NCBI GenBank assembly: GCA_016704305.1
Contig: JADJAL010000011.1
Coordinates: 1-64,000, forward strand
From: Haliea sp.
GTDB taxonomy: Bacteria; Pseudomonadota; Gammaproteobacteria; Pseudomonadales; Halieaceae
DNA length: 64,000 nucleotides
Direction: 5' to 3'
The notes beneath the pieces were generated by a model that was not told the origin of the DNA, made no database searches, and saw nothing but the letters and a program-made list of their open reading frames with translations. Position 1 is the stretch's first letter. Every line of letters begins with the position of its first letter. Positions 39,326 through 48,581 of this stretch are shown piece by piece. Position numbers and translations under genes: made by a program.

Positions 39326-40228
39326 TTATTCGTCAAAGCCTCGCAATCCCGCTGCCGCCATCGCCACGACATCGTGGGCTGGCAGCACGGTAACTTCGGG
39401 TTGTGCATCCAGATTTTTGAGCCACGCGCGCAACTCCGCTGTGCGACCTACGTTTTCCGGCACGACCAGCGTGCTGTACCACCAGGGTTTTGGAATATCC
39501 TCCTGCAGCGAACGCAGGTCATTGGTGATGTCGCCGGAGAATATCCAGGTCTTGCCGGCCACCCTGACGGCATACAGCGTACTACCCGGCGTATGCCCGC
39601 CCAGCGACACTGCCAACAGACCGGGGAAGCCAGGAACCGGCATGATCACGTCCTCGCCCAGTACCGCGCGCGGGCAGACAGCATCATCCAGCGCCGCCAG
39701 GCCGATCTCGGTCGTATAGTTCAGTTCCTTTTGCTGCAGCGGCGCCTGGTACACGGTCGCTGCCTGCGACTGCGCGACACAGATACCCGGCAAGCCTGCG
39801 GTGTGATCGCTGTGCAAATGGGTGAAGGCGATGCCCTTGACGGACTGCACCGCGTTGCCCAATTGCACGTCCACCGCGCCGAAAGTCCGCGTGGGGCCGG
39901 CGCCAAGTAACTCCATCGGCTCGCCAAATGCCTGCGCCTCGGCCGGTGGCATGCCGGTGTCGATCAGGAAGCGCCGCCCATCGGGCCAGTCGATCACTAT
40001 CGCCGGATGCCCCAGCTCACCGAGCGTGGTCGCCTGGCTGGCGGTGTTGATATAGGCCAGGCTGAGCGGACCGCCGGGTTGGTGCAATGCCGCGTCCAGT
40101 GCCGTCCAGTCTGGGAGTTGCGGATTGATATGCTGTATTTGCCAGCGCGCGGGCACGGTTGCAGCGAGCAGGATCACGCCACTGACCAGCACGAATCCCA
40201 ATACGGACAACACCACTTTGCGTATCAC
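39326..40228 (-). CDS. membrane-anchored MBL-fold metallo-hydrolase
   Basis: 300 residues with an N-terminal hydrophobic helix (VVLSVLGFVLVSGVILL) likely to anchor or export it. THLHSDHTAGL is the zinc-binding HxHxDH motif, followed by SLGGHTPGST and IFSGDITND, with a final His in LPAHDV. The fold hydrolyses lactones, esters or thioesters; the substrate is unknown. Only the downstream crotonase lies close (19 bases). Confidence 0.85.
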   Translation of the reverse strand: MIRKVVLSVLGFVLVSGVILLAATVPARWQIQHINPQLPDWTALDAALHQPGGPLSLAYINTASQATTLGELGHPAIVIDWPDGRRFLIDTGMPPAEAQAFGEPMELLGAGPTRTFGAVDVQLGNAVQSVKGIAFTHLHSDHTAGLPGICVAQSQAATVYQAPLQQKELNYTTEIGLAALDDAVCPRAVLGEDVIMPVPGFPGLLAVSLGGHTPGSTLYAVRVAGKTWIFSGDITNDLRSLQEDIPKPWWYSTLVVPENVGRTAELRAWLKNLDAQPEVTVLPAHDVVAMAAAGLRGFDE

Positions 40229-40282
40229 GGCGATGGCCTCACGCGAATTCGCCGCAGGCGGCGCAACGAGGTCGGATTACAT

Positions 40283-40741
40283 TCATCGGTACACCCAACC
40301 CTGCTTGGGCGCGACATCCGCGCCGTACTCGATCATCTGGATATCGAACCAGATCGGCAGCAGGTACTGCACGTAGAACGCGTGGGTGACGGTTGAGCCG
40401 ATCACCAGGTCGTCGTACTCCTTCAGTCGCAGGCGCTCGTCCTTCTGCTGCCACTGTTTGCACAGGGCCAACTTCTCATCCACCTCCGCGCGCGTTTCAT
40501 ACAGAAAACCGAGGTGGTCGTAGCCCGGGGATTGCAGGTGTATATCCTGCTCCATCAGCAACAGGAACTGGCTGGTGTCAGTGTCTGTGCGCAACAGCAA
40601 TCCCGATGAGTCGAACAGCGGCACGTCGATGGCATCAAAGCCGAACACCTCGCTGTAAAACGCGATGATCGCCTCGCGGTCGCGCGCGAGCGCACCGGTC
40701 GGCAGGGTCAGTTCCATGTGGTTGAAGCGCAATGCGGGCAT
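40283..40741 (-). CDS. VOC-family (glyoxalase/dioxygenase fold) protein
   Basis: 152 residues with paired beta-alpha-beta-beta-beta units typical of the vicinal oxygen chelate fold: FNHMELTLPTG at the start and YDHLGFLYETRAEVDEKL in the second half. The His residues in NHMEL and DHLGF are candidate metal ligands. Members include extradiol dioxygenases and isomerases, but at this length a single-unit protein is likelier. Function unknown; position in a catabolic operon suggests an epimerase or lyase role. Confidence 0.75.
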   Translation of the reverse strand: MPALRFNHMELTLPTGALARDREAIIAFYSEVFGFDAIDVPLFDSSGLLLRTDTDTSQFLLLMEQDIHLQSPGYDHLGFLYETRAEVDEKLALCKQWQQKDERLRLKEYDDLVIGSTVTHAFYVQYLLPIWFDIQMIEYGADVAPKQGWVYR

Positions 40742-40767
40742 GTGTGTTTCCTCTACTGTGAACTCAG

Positions 40768-41283
40768 TTACTGTGGAAGCGGGATTTCCATTATAGGCAA
40801 TTCGTCCGGCATGCCACCCAGCGACACGGCGCAGCGCGAAAACCCGCTGAAATGGGCGACGGCCAGCGACAGGTGAACCAGTTCCTCGACCTTAAATTCC
40901 GCCAGCAACTCTGCCTTGAAGCTTGCACTCACGCCGGCGGGGTCGATTAGAATCTGATCGGTAAACGCGATGATCAATTTTTCGCGCTGGCTTAACGCAC
41001 TGTCCCTGAAGTCATCCTGGATCATCGCCACCTTGTCTTCGCTGAGGCCATCGGCACGGGCGATGTCATAGCGCACGCTTTTACAGAACACGCAGTTCAC
41101 CTTGCGCGCGTTGCGCAGGCGAGCGATTTCAATCTGGGCCGGTGGCAGCGGCCCGCTCTCCCAGATTTTCCGGTTGAGCGCCATGTATGCGGACAGGGTT
41201 TCCGGCACCAGGCCGAGCGCGGAATCGGCGATCATGTTGCCGGTGGACGTCTGTGGGTTGGTGGCGCGAGGGCGACTGGCCAT
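40768..41283 (-). CDS. carboxymuconolactone decarboxylase (AhpD-like) family protein
   Basis: Start at MASRPRATNPQTS behind AAGGAGC. About 171 residues with the CMD core RNARKVNCVFCKSVRYDIAR, carrying CxxC as in AhpD-type proteins, and FTDQILIDPAGVSASFKAELL. These all-helical oligomers act as thiol oxidoreductases or decarboxylases. It overlaps or abuts a second CMD-like protein upstream with a three-base gap. Confidence 0.82.
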   Translation of the reverse strand: MASRPRATNPQTSTGNMIADSALGLVPETLSAYMALNRKIWESGPLPPAQIEIARLRNARKVNCVFCKSVRYDIARADGLSEDKVAMIQDDFRDSALSQREKLIIAFTDQILIDPAGVSASFKAELLAEFKVEELVHLSLAVAHFSGFSRCAVSLGGMPDELPIMEIPLPQ

Positions 41284-41285
41284 GC

Positions 41286-41753
41286 TTATGCTCCTTCCGC
41301 AGTGGGTGGATGAATACTGGCTGGCAATTGCCACAGCAGGCTCAGGCGCGTTCTTCCGTCGAGGATGCCGAGCGCCTCCACCAGCAGCACCAGACCCGCA
41401 TCACCTACGTGCAGTTTGACGGCCTCTGCCAGCTCGTCGGTGATTGCCTGCGTATCCATGGCATAGACTTCGGTGAACGCTAGGCACGCGCGTTCCAACG
41501 CTGAATAACGGCTATCGGTATCCCAGTGGGTGAGATGTTCGCGCTTGCCCTCCTGCACTGGGTACTCCTGCCGCTGCAGTTCAACTGTACTGCGGTGAAG
41601 CTGGGCCAGCCGCAACCGGCAGAGTTCAAGTGTTTGTGCAGGCAGGTGCGGCTGCGTCCACAGGGATTGATAGAGCGTGTCATACGCTGCGGCAATGTCG
41701 GGTAACACTGCTATCGTGGATTGATGATCGGTACCGCTGTTCAACCAGTTCAC
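41286..41753 (-). CDS. CMD-like protein lacking the cysteine pair
   Basis: 155 residues. It shares the pattern of the preceding CMD gene (LELCRLRLAQLHRS, ERACLAFTEVYAMDTQAITDELAEAV) but has no CxxC at the corresponding position; there the sequence reads LHRSTVELQR. It is probably a paralogue that forms a hetero-oligomer with the 40768-41283 protein or a degenerate partner. Confidence 0.75.
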   Translation of the reverse strand: MNWLNSGTDHQSTIAVLPDIAAAYDTLYQSLWTQPHLPAQTLELCRLRLAQLHRSTVELQRQEYPVQEGKREHLTHWDTDSRYSALERACLAFTEVYAMDTQAITDELAEAVKLHVGDAGLVLLVEALGILDGRTRLSLLWQLPASIHPPTAEGA

Positions 41754-41792
41754 TCACGTCTCCCTTTATTTATGCCGGCATTCAGCACAGGC

Positions 41793-43428
41793 TTATCCGA
41801 ACAAGTGTAACAGCTGTGGCTTGATAATCTTGTTCATCGCATTGCGCGGCAGCGCATCGACGAAGCGGATCTGCTCCGGCACCTTGTACCGCGCAAGCTG
41901 CATCGCGCAATGGGCTTGCAGCGCAGCTGCCAGAGCAGGCTCATCATCCGCATTGGCACCCGCCTGCAATTCGACCACGGCCGCCACGCGTTGCCCCAGC
42001 CGCTCATCGCTGATTCCCAGCACCGCCACCGCCGCAACGACGGGATGCGTGGACAGTACGCGCTCCACCTCGGCGGGGTAAACGTTGGCCCCGCCGCGAA
42101 TGATCAGGTCGTTCTGCCGGCCGCGAATGAAGAGCTGCCCGGCGGCATCCAGATAGCCGATATCGCCGGTGTGGTAGATGCCGCCGCGCAGCGCGGCTGC
42201 CGTGGCCTCCGGCCGGTTCCAGTAGCCCAGCATCGTGGTGTACACGTGGGCATAGCGCCCGCTGCTGGCGGGCTTGACGCATATCTGCCCGGAGTTCGCC
42301 CTGCGGCAGCGGTCGGTCATCCTGGTCCACGATGACGATCTCGACCTGCTCCACCGCCGTGCCGCACAGTTCTTCCTGCGGTTCGCTGCCCGCGCCAGCG
42401 TGTGCGTGCGCGACGCGCGCCACGATCGTCGGCGCCTCTGTCATGCCGTAGGCGACGGTCAGCGGCCGCCCGAAGCGCTCGCGGTACAGTCGCTGGCACT
42501 CGCTGGAAATGCTCGCACCGCCGATGTCGGGATGCCCGAGCGTCGCCAGATCCTCGGGAGCCACCAGCGGCGACGTCAGCAAATCCTGTATCACCGTCGG
42601 CACCGAGGCGAAATGCCGCACGCGCTCCTCGCGCACCCAGCGGGCGATGTCTTGTGGCTTCAGGCTGTCCATCAGCACGCAACAGGCGCCGAGCTGGAAC
42701 GCCACCATCGGCGCCAGCACCACCAGGTTCAGGATTGTCAGCGGCAACATCACGCCCTGCGTGTCCTCCGGCCCAAACTCGCGTTGCTCGACCTTGATGA
42801 CACCGGGCAGCAGGATGTTGTGATGGCTGTGCACCGCGCCCTTGGGGCGCCCGGTGGTGCCGCTGGTGTAGGCGATGGCGGCCGGCGCGAAGGGATCGAC
42901 TTCCAACGCAGGAGATTTTTCCGGCGGAGCTGCCTGCAACAGTTCGCGCCATTCGCAGGCCGCTGCTTCCCTTTCCGCGCAGATCACGCGCCGCAGCGCT
43001 GGCAACTCCGGCCGTTGCGATGCGATCTCCTCACTGCCCTGCGTATCCGTCAGGTACAACATGGCGCCGCAGTCCGCGAGTATGTAGGCCTTTTCCGGCG
43101 CGGCGAGCGGCCGGTTGACGCCCACCCAGATTGCACCGAGGCGCGCGCAGGCGAGCAACGCGACGATGATGTCCACGTCGTTGGGCAGGCAGGCGGCGAC
43201 ACGATCGTACTGGCGGATGCCCTGCGCGTGAAAGACCGCCGCCGCCCGCGCCACCTGTTGGTCGAGTTCACCGTACGTGTAGCGGGCACTGCGACCGACC
43301 AGCGCAAGCCGGTGCGGATCAAGGCGCAACTGTCGATCCAGAATTGCGCCGATGGCCTGCGGCCCGTCACCCGGCAATGGGCGCTTGACCGCGGACGCAA
43401 GCAAGCCATGGCCCGCGTAATCGAACAC
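41793..43428 (-). pseudogene. AMP-dependent acyl-CoA ligase, one frameshift
   Basis: ANL-superfamily enzyme activating a carboxylic acid with ATP and CoA. AIAYTSGTTGRPKGAVHSHH (P-loop), VAYGMTEAP (adenine region), then after a shift near 42293 (extra C) IYHTGDIGYLD and RQNDLIIRGGANVYPAEVE, with a C-terminal KVPEQIRFVDALPRNAMNKI. Restored length about 545 residues. Its ATG abuts the stop of the upstream Ltp2-like gene, so it is part of the same operon; the substrate is likely a bulky cyclic acid. Confidence 0.85.
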
Positions 43429-44621
43429 TAGGGGGCAGTCAACAGCAGCGCACTACCGGGGACGCCGCCACCGGACGTCGCAATCGCGGTCTGCGGATTG
43501 TTCGGCACCTGCCGTTCACCGGCCTCGCCCAGCAATTGCACGCAGGCTTCATGCAGGAACCCATAGCCGTGCAACCGTCCGGCGGAGAGCTGCCCGCCGT
43601 TGGTGTTGAGCGGCAGTTCCCCATCGCGCGCGATGCGCTGGCCGCCTTCGAGAAAGGCGCCCGCCTCGCCCACGCCGCAGAAGCCGAGCTTCTCCAGCCA
43701 GCACAGCGCGTTGAAGCTGAAGCCGTCGTACAACTGCACCATGTCGATGTCTTTCTGCTTGAGGTCGGTGCGCGACCACAGCATGTTCGCCGCGCCCTCG
43801 ATACCAGTCAGGTAGCGCAGGTCACCCTCGTCCCAGGAGACGCGCTCGGTGTTGGCGGTGCCCACTGCCTCGAAGCCAACCGCGCGGCCGCGCCGACAAT
43901 CTTTGGCGGTGTCCTTGTGCGAAATCACGAACGCCACCGAGGCATCGCAGGGTACGTCACAGTCGTAGAGGCCAAGCGGCGTGGAAACCATGCGCGCATT
44001 GAGGTAGTCCTCCAGTGTCATCGGGTCTTTATATACCGCATACGGCGTCAGCGCGGCGTTCTTGCGGTTGTTCACGGCGATCTGCCCCAGCTGCTCCCGG
44101 GTCAGGCCGTACTCGTGCATATAGCGGCTGCAGTAGAGCGCGATCCAGTTGGCGGCAGACGCCGCGCCGTAGGGAATGCGCCACTCCATGCCGCCGGACA
44201 AACGCCCGCCGCCGCCGGAGTAGCGAATCTGCCCTGTGCGCTGCAACTGCACATAGGTCGCCTCCCACACCGTGCGAAAACACAGCACATGGCGACACAG
44301 CCCGGTCGCCACCGCCATCATCGCCGCGACGATCGAGCCGAGCTGGCCGGCCTGCTCCAGCCCGCTGTTATGCCAGTTGGGCTTGAGCCGCAGCACGTCG
44401 ATCAGGTCGTGCGCGCCGGCTCCGCTGAACCCGCCCGCGCCCGGAACGTTGCCGGGGTAGGTGCACACGCCATCGATATCGTCACGCGTCAATCCGGCAT
44501 CGGCGATGGCGGCAAGGGACGCATCCACCGTCAACGCCATCGGGTCGCGCATCAGGCGGCGGCCGATGTCGGACATGCCGAGGCCGGAGACGACGGCGCT
44601 GTGTTCAAACTTGTCCATCAC
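43428..44621 (-). CDS. Ltp2-like pseudo-thiolase (retro-aldolase catalytic subunit)
   Basis: 397 residues with the thiolase fold but altered active site: NSGLEQAGQ replaces the nucleophile Cys, LYDGFSFNAL replaces HDCF, and SAGRLHGYGF replaces GHPxGATG. The same changes characterise Ltp2, which with a DUF35 partner cleaves steroid side-chain beta-hydroxy acyl-CoAs in retro-aldol manner. The DUF35 gene lies directly upstream with an overlapping stop/start (44618-44621). It is intact. Confidence 0.87.
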   Translation of the reverse strand: MMDKFEHSAVVSGLGMSDIGRRLMRDPMALTVDASLAAIADAGLTRDDIDGVCTYPGNVPGAGGFSGAGAHDLIDVLRLKPNWHNSGLEQAGQLGSIVAAMMAVATGLCRHVLCFRTVWEATYVQLQRTGQIRYSGGGGRLSGGMEWRIPYGAASAANWIALYCSRYMHEYGLTREQLGQIAVNNRKNAALTPYAVYKDPMTLEDYLNARMVSTPLGLYDCDVPCDASVAFVISHKDTAKDCRRGRAVGFEAVGTANTERVSWDEGDLRYLTGIEGAANMLWSRTDLKQKDIDMVQLYDGFSFNALCWLEKLGFCGVGEAGAFLEGGQRIARDGELPLNTNGGQLSAGRLHGYGFLHEACVQLLGEAGERQVPNNPQTAIATSGGGVPGSALLLTAP

Positions 44622-45073
44622 GCGTCCCCCGTCGGGTTTTTGCCGTCTGCCCCTGGCGGACTGGACACCGGCCTGAACACCGGCAGGAACACGTCTTCAT
44701 ACTCCTGGAATTCCACTTGCAGCGACATGCCGATCGCGAGGTCCGCTTCATCACACGCCACGATGTTTGTGGTCAGGCGGACACTGTCCTGCTCCTCGAT
44801 CTCGACAATGCCCACCACGTAGGGCGGTTCCATGTTTGGCATCCACATCTGGTGATTCACGGTGACCGCCGCGAGCGTTGCCCGGCCAGACACCGCCTCC
44901 ACCGCCAGTTCCCTGCACAGGCACTTGTCGCACACCGGCGAGGGCGGATGGATATAGTTGCGGCACGCGGTGCAGCGCAGGAAGCGCAATTTGCCGTCGG
45001 CACCGGAAGTCCAGAAAAAGCGGTTGCTCTCGGTCAGCATCGGCAGCGGACGTTTGGCGGGTTTATTCACAGG
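44618..45073 (-). CDS. DUF35 zinc-ribbon/OB-fold protein (aldolase partner)
   Basis: About 151 residues if started at the GTG of VNKPAKRPLPML; an ATG seven codons upstream overlaps the SDR more. The zinc ribbon reads LRCTACRNYIHPPSPVCDKC, followed by an OB fold (YVVGIVEIEEQDSV) and a C-terminal segment. DUF35 proteins bind and stabilise Ltp2-type aldolases or thiolases. It is the expected partner of the 43428-44621 protein. Confidence 0.85.
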   Translation of the reverse strand, partial: PVNKPAKRPLPMLTESNRFFWTSGADGKLRFLRCTACRNYIHPPSPVCDKCLCRELAVEAVSGRATLAAVTVNHQMWMPNMEPPYVVGIVEIEEQDSVRLTTNIVACDEADLAIGMSLQVEFQEYEDVFLPVFRPVSSPPGADGKNPTGDA

Positions 45074-45885
45074 CACTAGCGTCGATGGAGCCATTCAGTA
45101 CGCCGGAACACGCGCCGCCGTCGGTATACAGATTTTCACCGCTGATGTAACTGGCGGCATCACTGTTCAAAAATGCCAGCGGCCAGGCCTGCTCTTCCGC
45201 CGTCGAGTTGCGCCCTACCGGTTTCGGGTAGCGCGCGAAGAAATCAGCGCCCGTCTGCTCCACGAAGGCCGGCATCATCGCGGTGTCGGTCGGGCCCGGC
45301 GCGATACAGTTCACCCGCACGCCGGTCTCGGTAGTGATGGCGCCACCGGCACGCAGGGTGAACACGATACTGCACATCTTGGAAAAGGAATACGGCTCAA
45401 ACCACGCTTCTTTTTCATTCTGCGCCACCCACGCCTGCGCATCGGCAAAATCCGTGATGGCCATGAACGGCTGCAGATGCTTGCCGAAAAACGCATAACC
45501 CATACCGGCGCCCGAGGACACGCTGGCAATCGCATCGCCCGCGCTTAAGGTGCGGCAGCAATTGGTGGATCATGTGGCGCTGGCTGATGAAATTCACCGT
45601 GACGACATCGACTGCCGAGAACTTGTGTCCGGGCAATCCGGCGCAGTAAAACAGGTTGTGTACGCGCGACGCTGCGATCTCGGCCACGGCCTGCTCAATC
45701 GCCACACGGTCGCGCAGATCCACTTCGACATAGCTGGCAAAATCGTACTTAGGTGGCTGGATATCCACTGCCACCACCTCGGCGCCCAGTTCATGCACCA
45801 GCTTCGCGGTCGCCTCCCCCATGCCGGAACTCGCGCCGGTGATGACCACGCGCTTGCCTTCGTAACTGAACAGGTTTTTGAACAT
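45063..45885 (-). pseudogene. SDR (3-alpha-hydroxysteroid-dehydrogenase/carbonyl-reductase-like), one frameshift
   Basis: N-terminus MFKNLFSYEGKRVVITGASSGMG with cofactor loop, FYCAGLPGHK (NAG equivalent). Near 45545 an extra A moves it into SAGDAIASVSSGAGMGYAFFG; the active site YSFSK and the nearby RVNCIAPGPTDTAM are then open to the end. Restored length about 274 residues. Members of this subgroup include 3-alpha-HSD/carbonyl reductases, consistent with a steroid-like substrate (inference). First gene of the leftward arm. Confidence 0.8.
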
Positions 45886-45946
45886 CGGGGTTTCCTTGGG
45901 GCTTTATTATGGGGCGCCGGGGAGTGTAGCATTTTATATCAGGCAC

Positions 45947-45963
45947 CTGACTTGTTTAGTCAG
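45947..45963. promoter_or_regulatory. candidate operator, CTGACTTGTTTAGTCAG, over the leftward promoter
   Basis: The palindrome CTGACT/AGTCAG lies 62 bases upstream of the SDR start. On the minus strand CTGACT could be a -35 with GATATA or TATAAA 17-19 bases downstream as -10. Size and symmetry fit a TetR-type operator; no sequence match to the 38420 palindrome beyond the shared TGAC half-site. Confidence 0.45.
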
Positions 45964-46063
45964 TATATTTCTGACATTCTCGGTTTGGCAATGTATTGTC
46001 CGCGCATGTTGTAGCGCGGATTGGCCTTTATGATTTCGAGTAGGGCCTGATAGACATCGTTAT

Positions 46064-46140
46064 GGGCGGGACACGCCAAAAAGCGCACATCCATGTGCAG
46101 GCTCGGGTGGCGACATCCATGTCGCCACACGGTCCCGCCC
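46064..46140. repeat. dispersed palindromic repeat element, copy A
   Basis: A 77-base element bounded by GGGCGGGACACGCC and GGTCCCGCCC, containing nested palindromes GCACATCCATGTGC and GTGGCGACATCCATGTCGCCAC. Imperfect flanking arms (GGGCCTGATA at 46044 and TATCAGGCCC at 46153) extend the hairpin. A second, inverted copy is at 46286-46355 and a third starts at 63953. Confidence 0.8.
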
Positions 46141-46285
46141 ATAATGGTATGTATCAGGCCCCTCCCGCATCGCGACGACCAAGACGGTCCTTATGTAAGA
46201 TTGTCCATAGGTTAAGTCTTTTGTTGTAAATGTTATGAGTATACGCTCGGACTGGAGGACAAGAGCCTGAGAGGCAGAGGCACGA

Positions 46286-46355
46286 GCGGGGCCGTGTGGC
46301 GACATGGATGTCGCCACCCGAGCCTGTACAGGGACGTACGCTTTTGCGGCGCCCC
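46286..46355. repeat. dispersed palindromic repeat element, copy B (inverted)
   Basis: Read on the minus strand this copy matches copy A: GGGCGCCGCAAAAGCG then TACGTCCCTGTAC in the first stem, AGGCTCGGGTGGCGACATCCATG and the ending CACACGGCCCCGC. The first stem differs compensatorily from copy A (GCACATCCATGTGC versus GTACGTCCCTGTAC), as expected if structure is kept. It lies 76 bases upstream of the first rightward ACAD gene, in the intergenic region 45886-46430. Confidence 0.8.
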
Positions 46356-46430
46356 GTCGAGGCTCTGTCTCCCAGGCTCGTCAGGACGAAAAAGCCAATA
46401 ATAACCAAGTCCAATTTTCAGGAGCCCAAT

Positions 46431-47575
46431 TTGGAATTTGACTGGTCAGCCGACGACATCCAGCACCGCAGCGACATTCGCGAGTTTCTGCAGCAGGAGC
46501 TGCCCGACAACTGGGAGGAGATGTCGCAACACGGCCCCGGCGGCGATTCACAGTCGCAGTTCAGCCGCTACTTCTGCGGCCGGATGGCGGAAAAAGGCTG
46601 GCTAACGCAACACTGGCCCAGTGAGTACGGTGGCCGCGACTGCGAACCGTGGCGCCATTCCATCGTCGGTGAGGAGATGTGGGCTGTGGGCGAGCCGCGC
46701 GGCTCGCAGTACATGAACGTCAACTGGATCGGTCCCGCCATCATGAATTACGGCAGTGAGGAGCAAAAAGCTTTCCACCTGCCCAAGATTTCCGCCGGCC
46801 AGGTGCTGTGGTGCCAGGGGTTTTCCGAACCCGAGGCCGGCAGCGATCTCGCCGCACTGCGCACGCGCGCGGAGAAAACAGGCAATCACTACGTCATCAA
46901 CGGTTCCAAGATCTGGACCTCCTACTGCAACCACGCCGACTTTATTTTTTGCTGGTACGCACTGATCCGCACAGCAGTCGTCATCACGGCATATCCGTAT
47001 TGCTGGTGCCGATGAACACACCCGGTATTGAAGTACGTGAAATTCCCTCCGTGGTGGGCGAACGGTATTTCCATGAGGTGTTCTTCACCGACGTGACGGT
47101 GCCGACCTCGGTGCTGCTGGGCGATGAAAACAACGGCTGGAATGTGGTCAATTACGCGCTGCAGTTTGAGCGCATTGGCGCGGCGCGCTATGCACGTGCA
47201 GCCGTCACGCTGGACAAGCTCGCTGAAATCGCCGCCGAGCGCGGCCTGCTGGATGACCCGATTATCGTGGATCGCCTCGGCGAGGCGCGTGCATTGTGCG
47301 AGGCGGCGCGCGTGCTGGTCTATAAAGTCATCGATATTCGCGCCAAGGACAGGGCTCCTACCGCGGACACGCAGCTGGCCCGCGTACTCAGCACCAGCTG
47401 CGACAATGCGATTGGCCGGCTTGCGTTGGAAATCTGTGGCCCGCAGTCGCGCGAGTACGCCTCCTTTGCCGATACCAATTTCCGGCTGGCGATGACCGCC
47501 GGCGTGGCCGTGGGCGCCACGGAAGTGCAGCTCAACCTGATTGCCGCGCGCTTCCTTGATCTGCCGAAAGAATAA
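46431..47575 (+). pseudogene. acyl-CoA dehydrogenase, one frameshift
   Basis: A TTG start behind CAGGAG gives NLEFDWSADDIQHRSDIREF. GFSEPEAGSDLAALRTRA and NGSKIWTSYCNHADF lead to a T-run at 46946-46951 where one T is lost; the frame then continues LLVRTDPHSSRHHGISVLLVPMNTPGIEV, DNGWNVVNYAL-type segment and a C-terminus with GATEVQLNLIAARFL. Restored length about 382 residues. First gene of a six-gene rightward operon. Confidence 0.83.
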
Positions 47576-47585
47576 GGGGAGCGGC

Positions 47586-48581
47586 GTGGACTTTGAATTG
47601 AATGAAGACCAGCAGGCCATCACAGAGGCGATAGATCGCCTGCTCGCGCAGCACGCCGGTGCAGCACGCGCCATCGAACTCAATCGCGAGGGCCGCTACG
47701 ATGAGCACCTGCACGAGGCTCTGGCGGCTGCGGGATTCAGCACGATTGCCACCGACCTTGCGAGCGACCATTCCAGCGACCTTTCCCGCGACAAAGGCCT
47801 CGCGGGACTGGAAGCGGCGTTGATCGTGGAAGCCATCGCCCGCGCCGGCGGCGTCGTGGCAAGCGCAGCGCAAATGTTGGTCGCACCCGCAGTGAGCGCG
47901 GCGGCCATCGCTGGCCCAATCGCACTTTGCACGATGGACAACCTGGCGAAACCGGTGCCGCTGCGCTTCGGTGCGCATGCCAGCACATTACTGGTGCTGG
48001 GTTACGGCGACGTCCACGTGATCCCGCTGGGAAGCGATGACATGGAAGCCGTGCGCAGCAGTTTCGGCTATCCAATGGGACGCTTGCGAAGTGCAGAACG
48101 CTCGCACGAACTGCTCAGCCGCGGCGACACCCTGGGGCCGCAGGCGGCGCTGGCGATGACGCGCTGGTGGCGGCTGTCGCTGGCGGTGGAAGCGGTCGGC
48201 ACGATGGACGCGGCCTTGCAACACACGGTGGATTACCTGAAGCAGCGCCGGCAATTCGGGCGCGCGATCGGCTCTTTCCAGCCGATCCAGCATCGCCTGG
48301 CACTGTGCGCGATACAGGTCGAAGCCAGCCGCTGGCTGGCGCGGGAGGCCGCATATCACGGCGCGCAGGATGAGGCCGTCGCTGCCGCAGCCGCGTTCGC
48401 ACTCAATGCCGCCGACCAGGTCTTTACGGAAACGCACCAGATGTCCGGCGCAATCGGCTTTACCTGCGAATTCAATCTGCACGTCTGGAGCATGCGCCTG
48501 CTGGCACTGCGGCAGGAACTGGAGGGCGTGGGCGGTGCGCGCCGCGCCCTGGTGAGAGCCCGCTGGGGCGGTGGCGGATGA
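47586..48581 (+). CDS. short acyl-CoA dehydrogenase
   Basis: Start at GTG behind AGGGGAG, ten bases after the previous gene. 331 residues: FELNEDQQAITEAIDRL at the N-terminus and RRQFGRAIGSFQPIQHRL in the C-terminal helical domain. It lacks the central beta domain signature and the C-terminal GGTSEI-type segment, as in the beta-type subunits of heteromeric ACADs. It is followed directly by a second short ACAD (ATGA overlap). Confidence 0.85.
   Translation: MDFELNEDQQAITEAIDRLLAQHAGAARAIELNREGRYDEHLHEALAAAGFSTIATDLASDHSSDLSRDKGLAGLEAALIVEAIARAGGVVASAAQMLVAPAVSAAAIAGPIALCTMDNLAKPVPLRFGAHASTLLVLGYGDVHVIPLGSDDMEAVRSSFGYPMGRLRSAERSHELLSRGDTLGPQAALAMTRWWRLSLAVEAVGTMDAALQHTVDYLKQRRQFGRAIGSFQPIQHRLALCAIQVEASRWLAREAAYHGAQDEAVAAAAAFALNAADQVFTETHQMSGAIGFTCEFNLHVWSMRLLALRQELEGVGGARRALVRARWGGGG

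Noticed and set aside
42274..44822. Long plus-strand frames (385 and 428 residues)
   Set aside because: Antisense to the acyl-CoA ligase and Ltp2-like genes; high GC third-position bias explains the openness.
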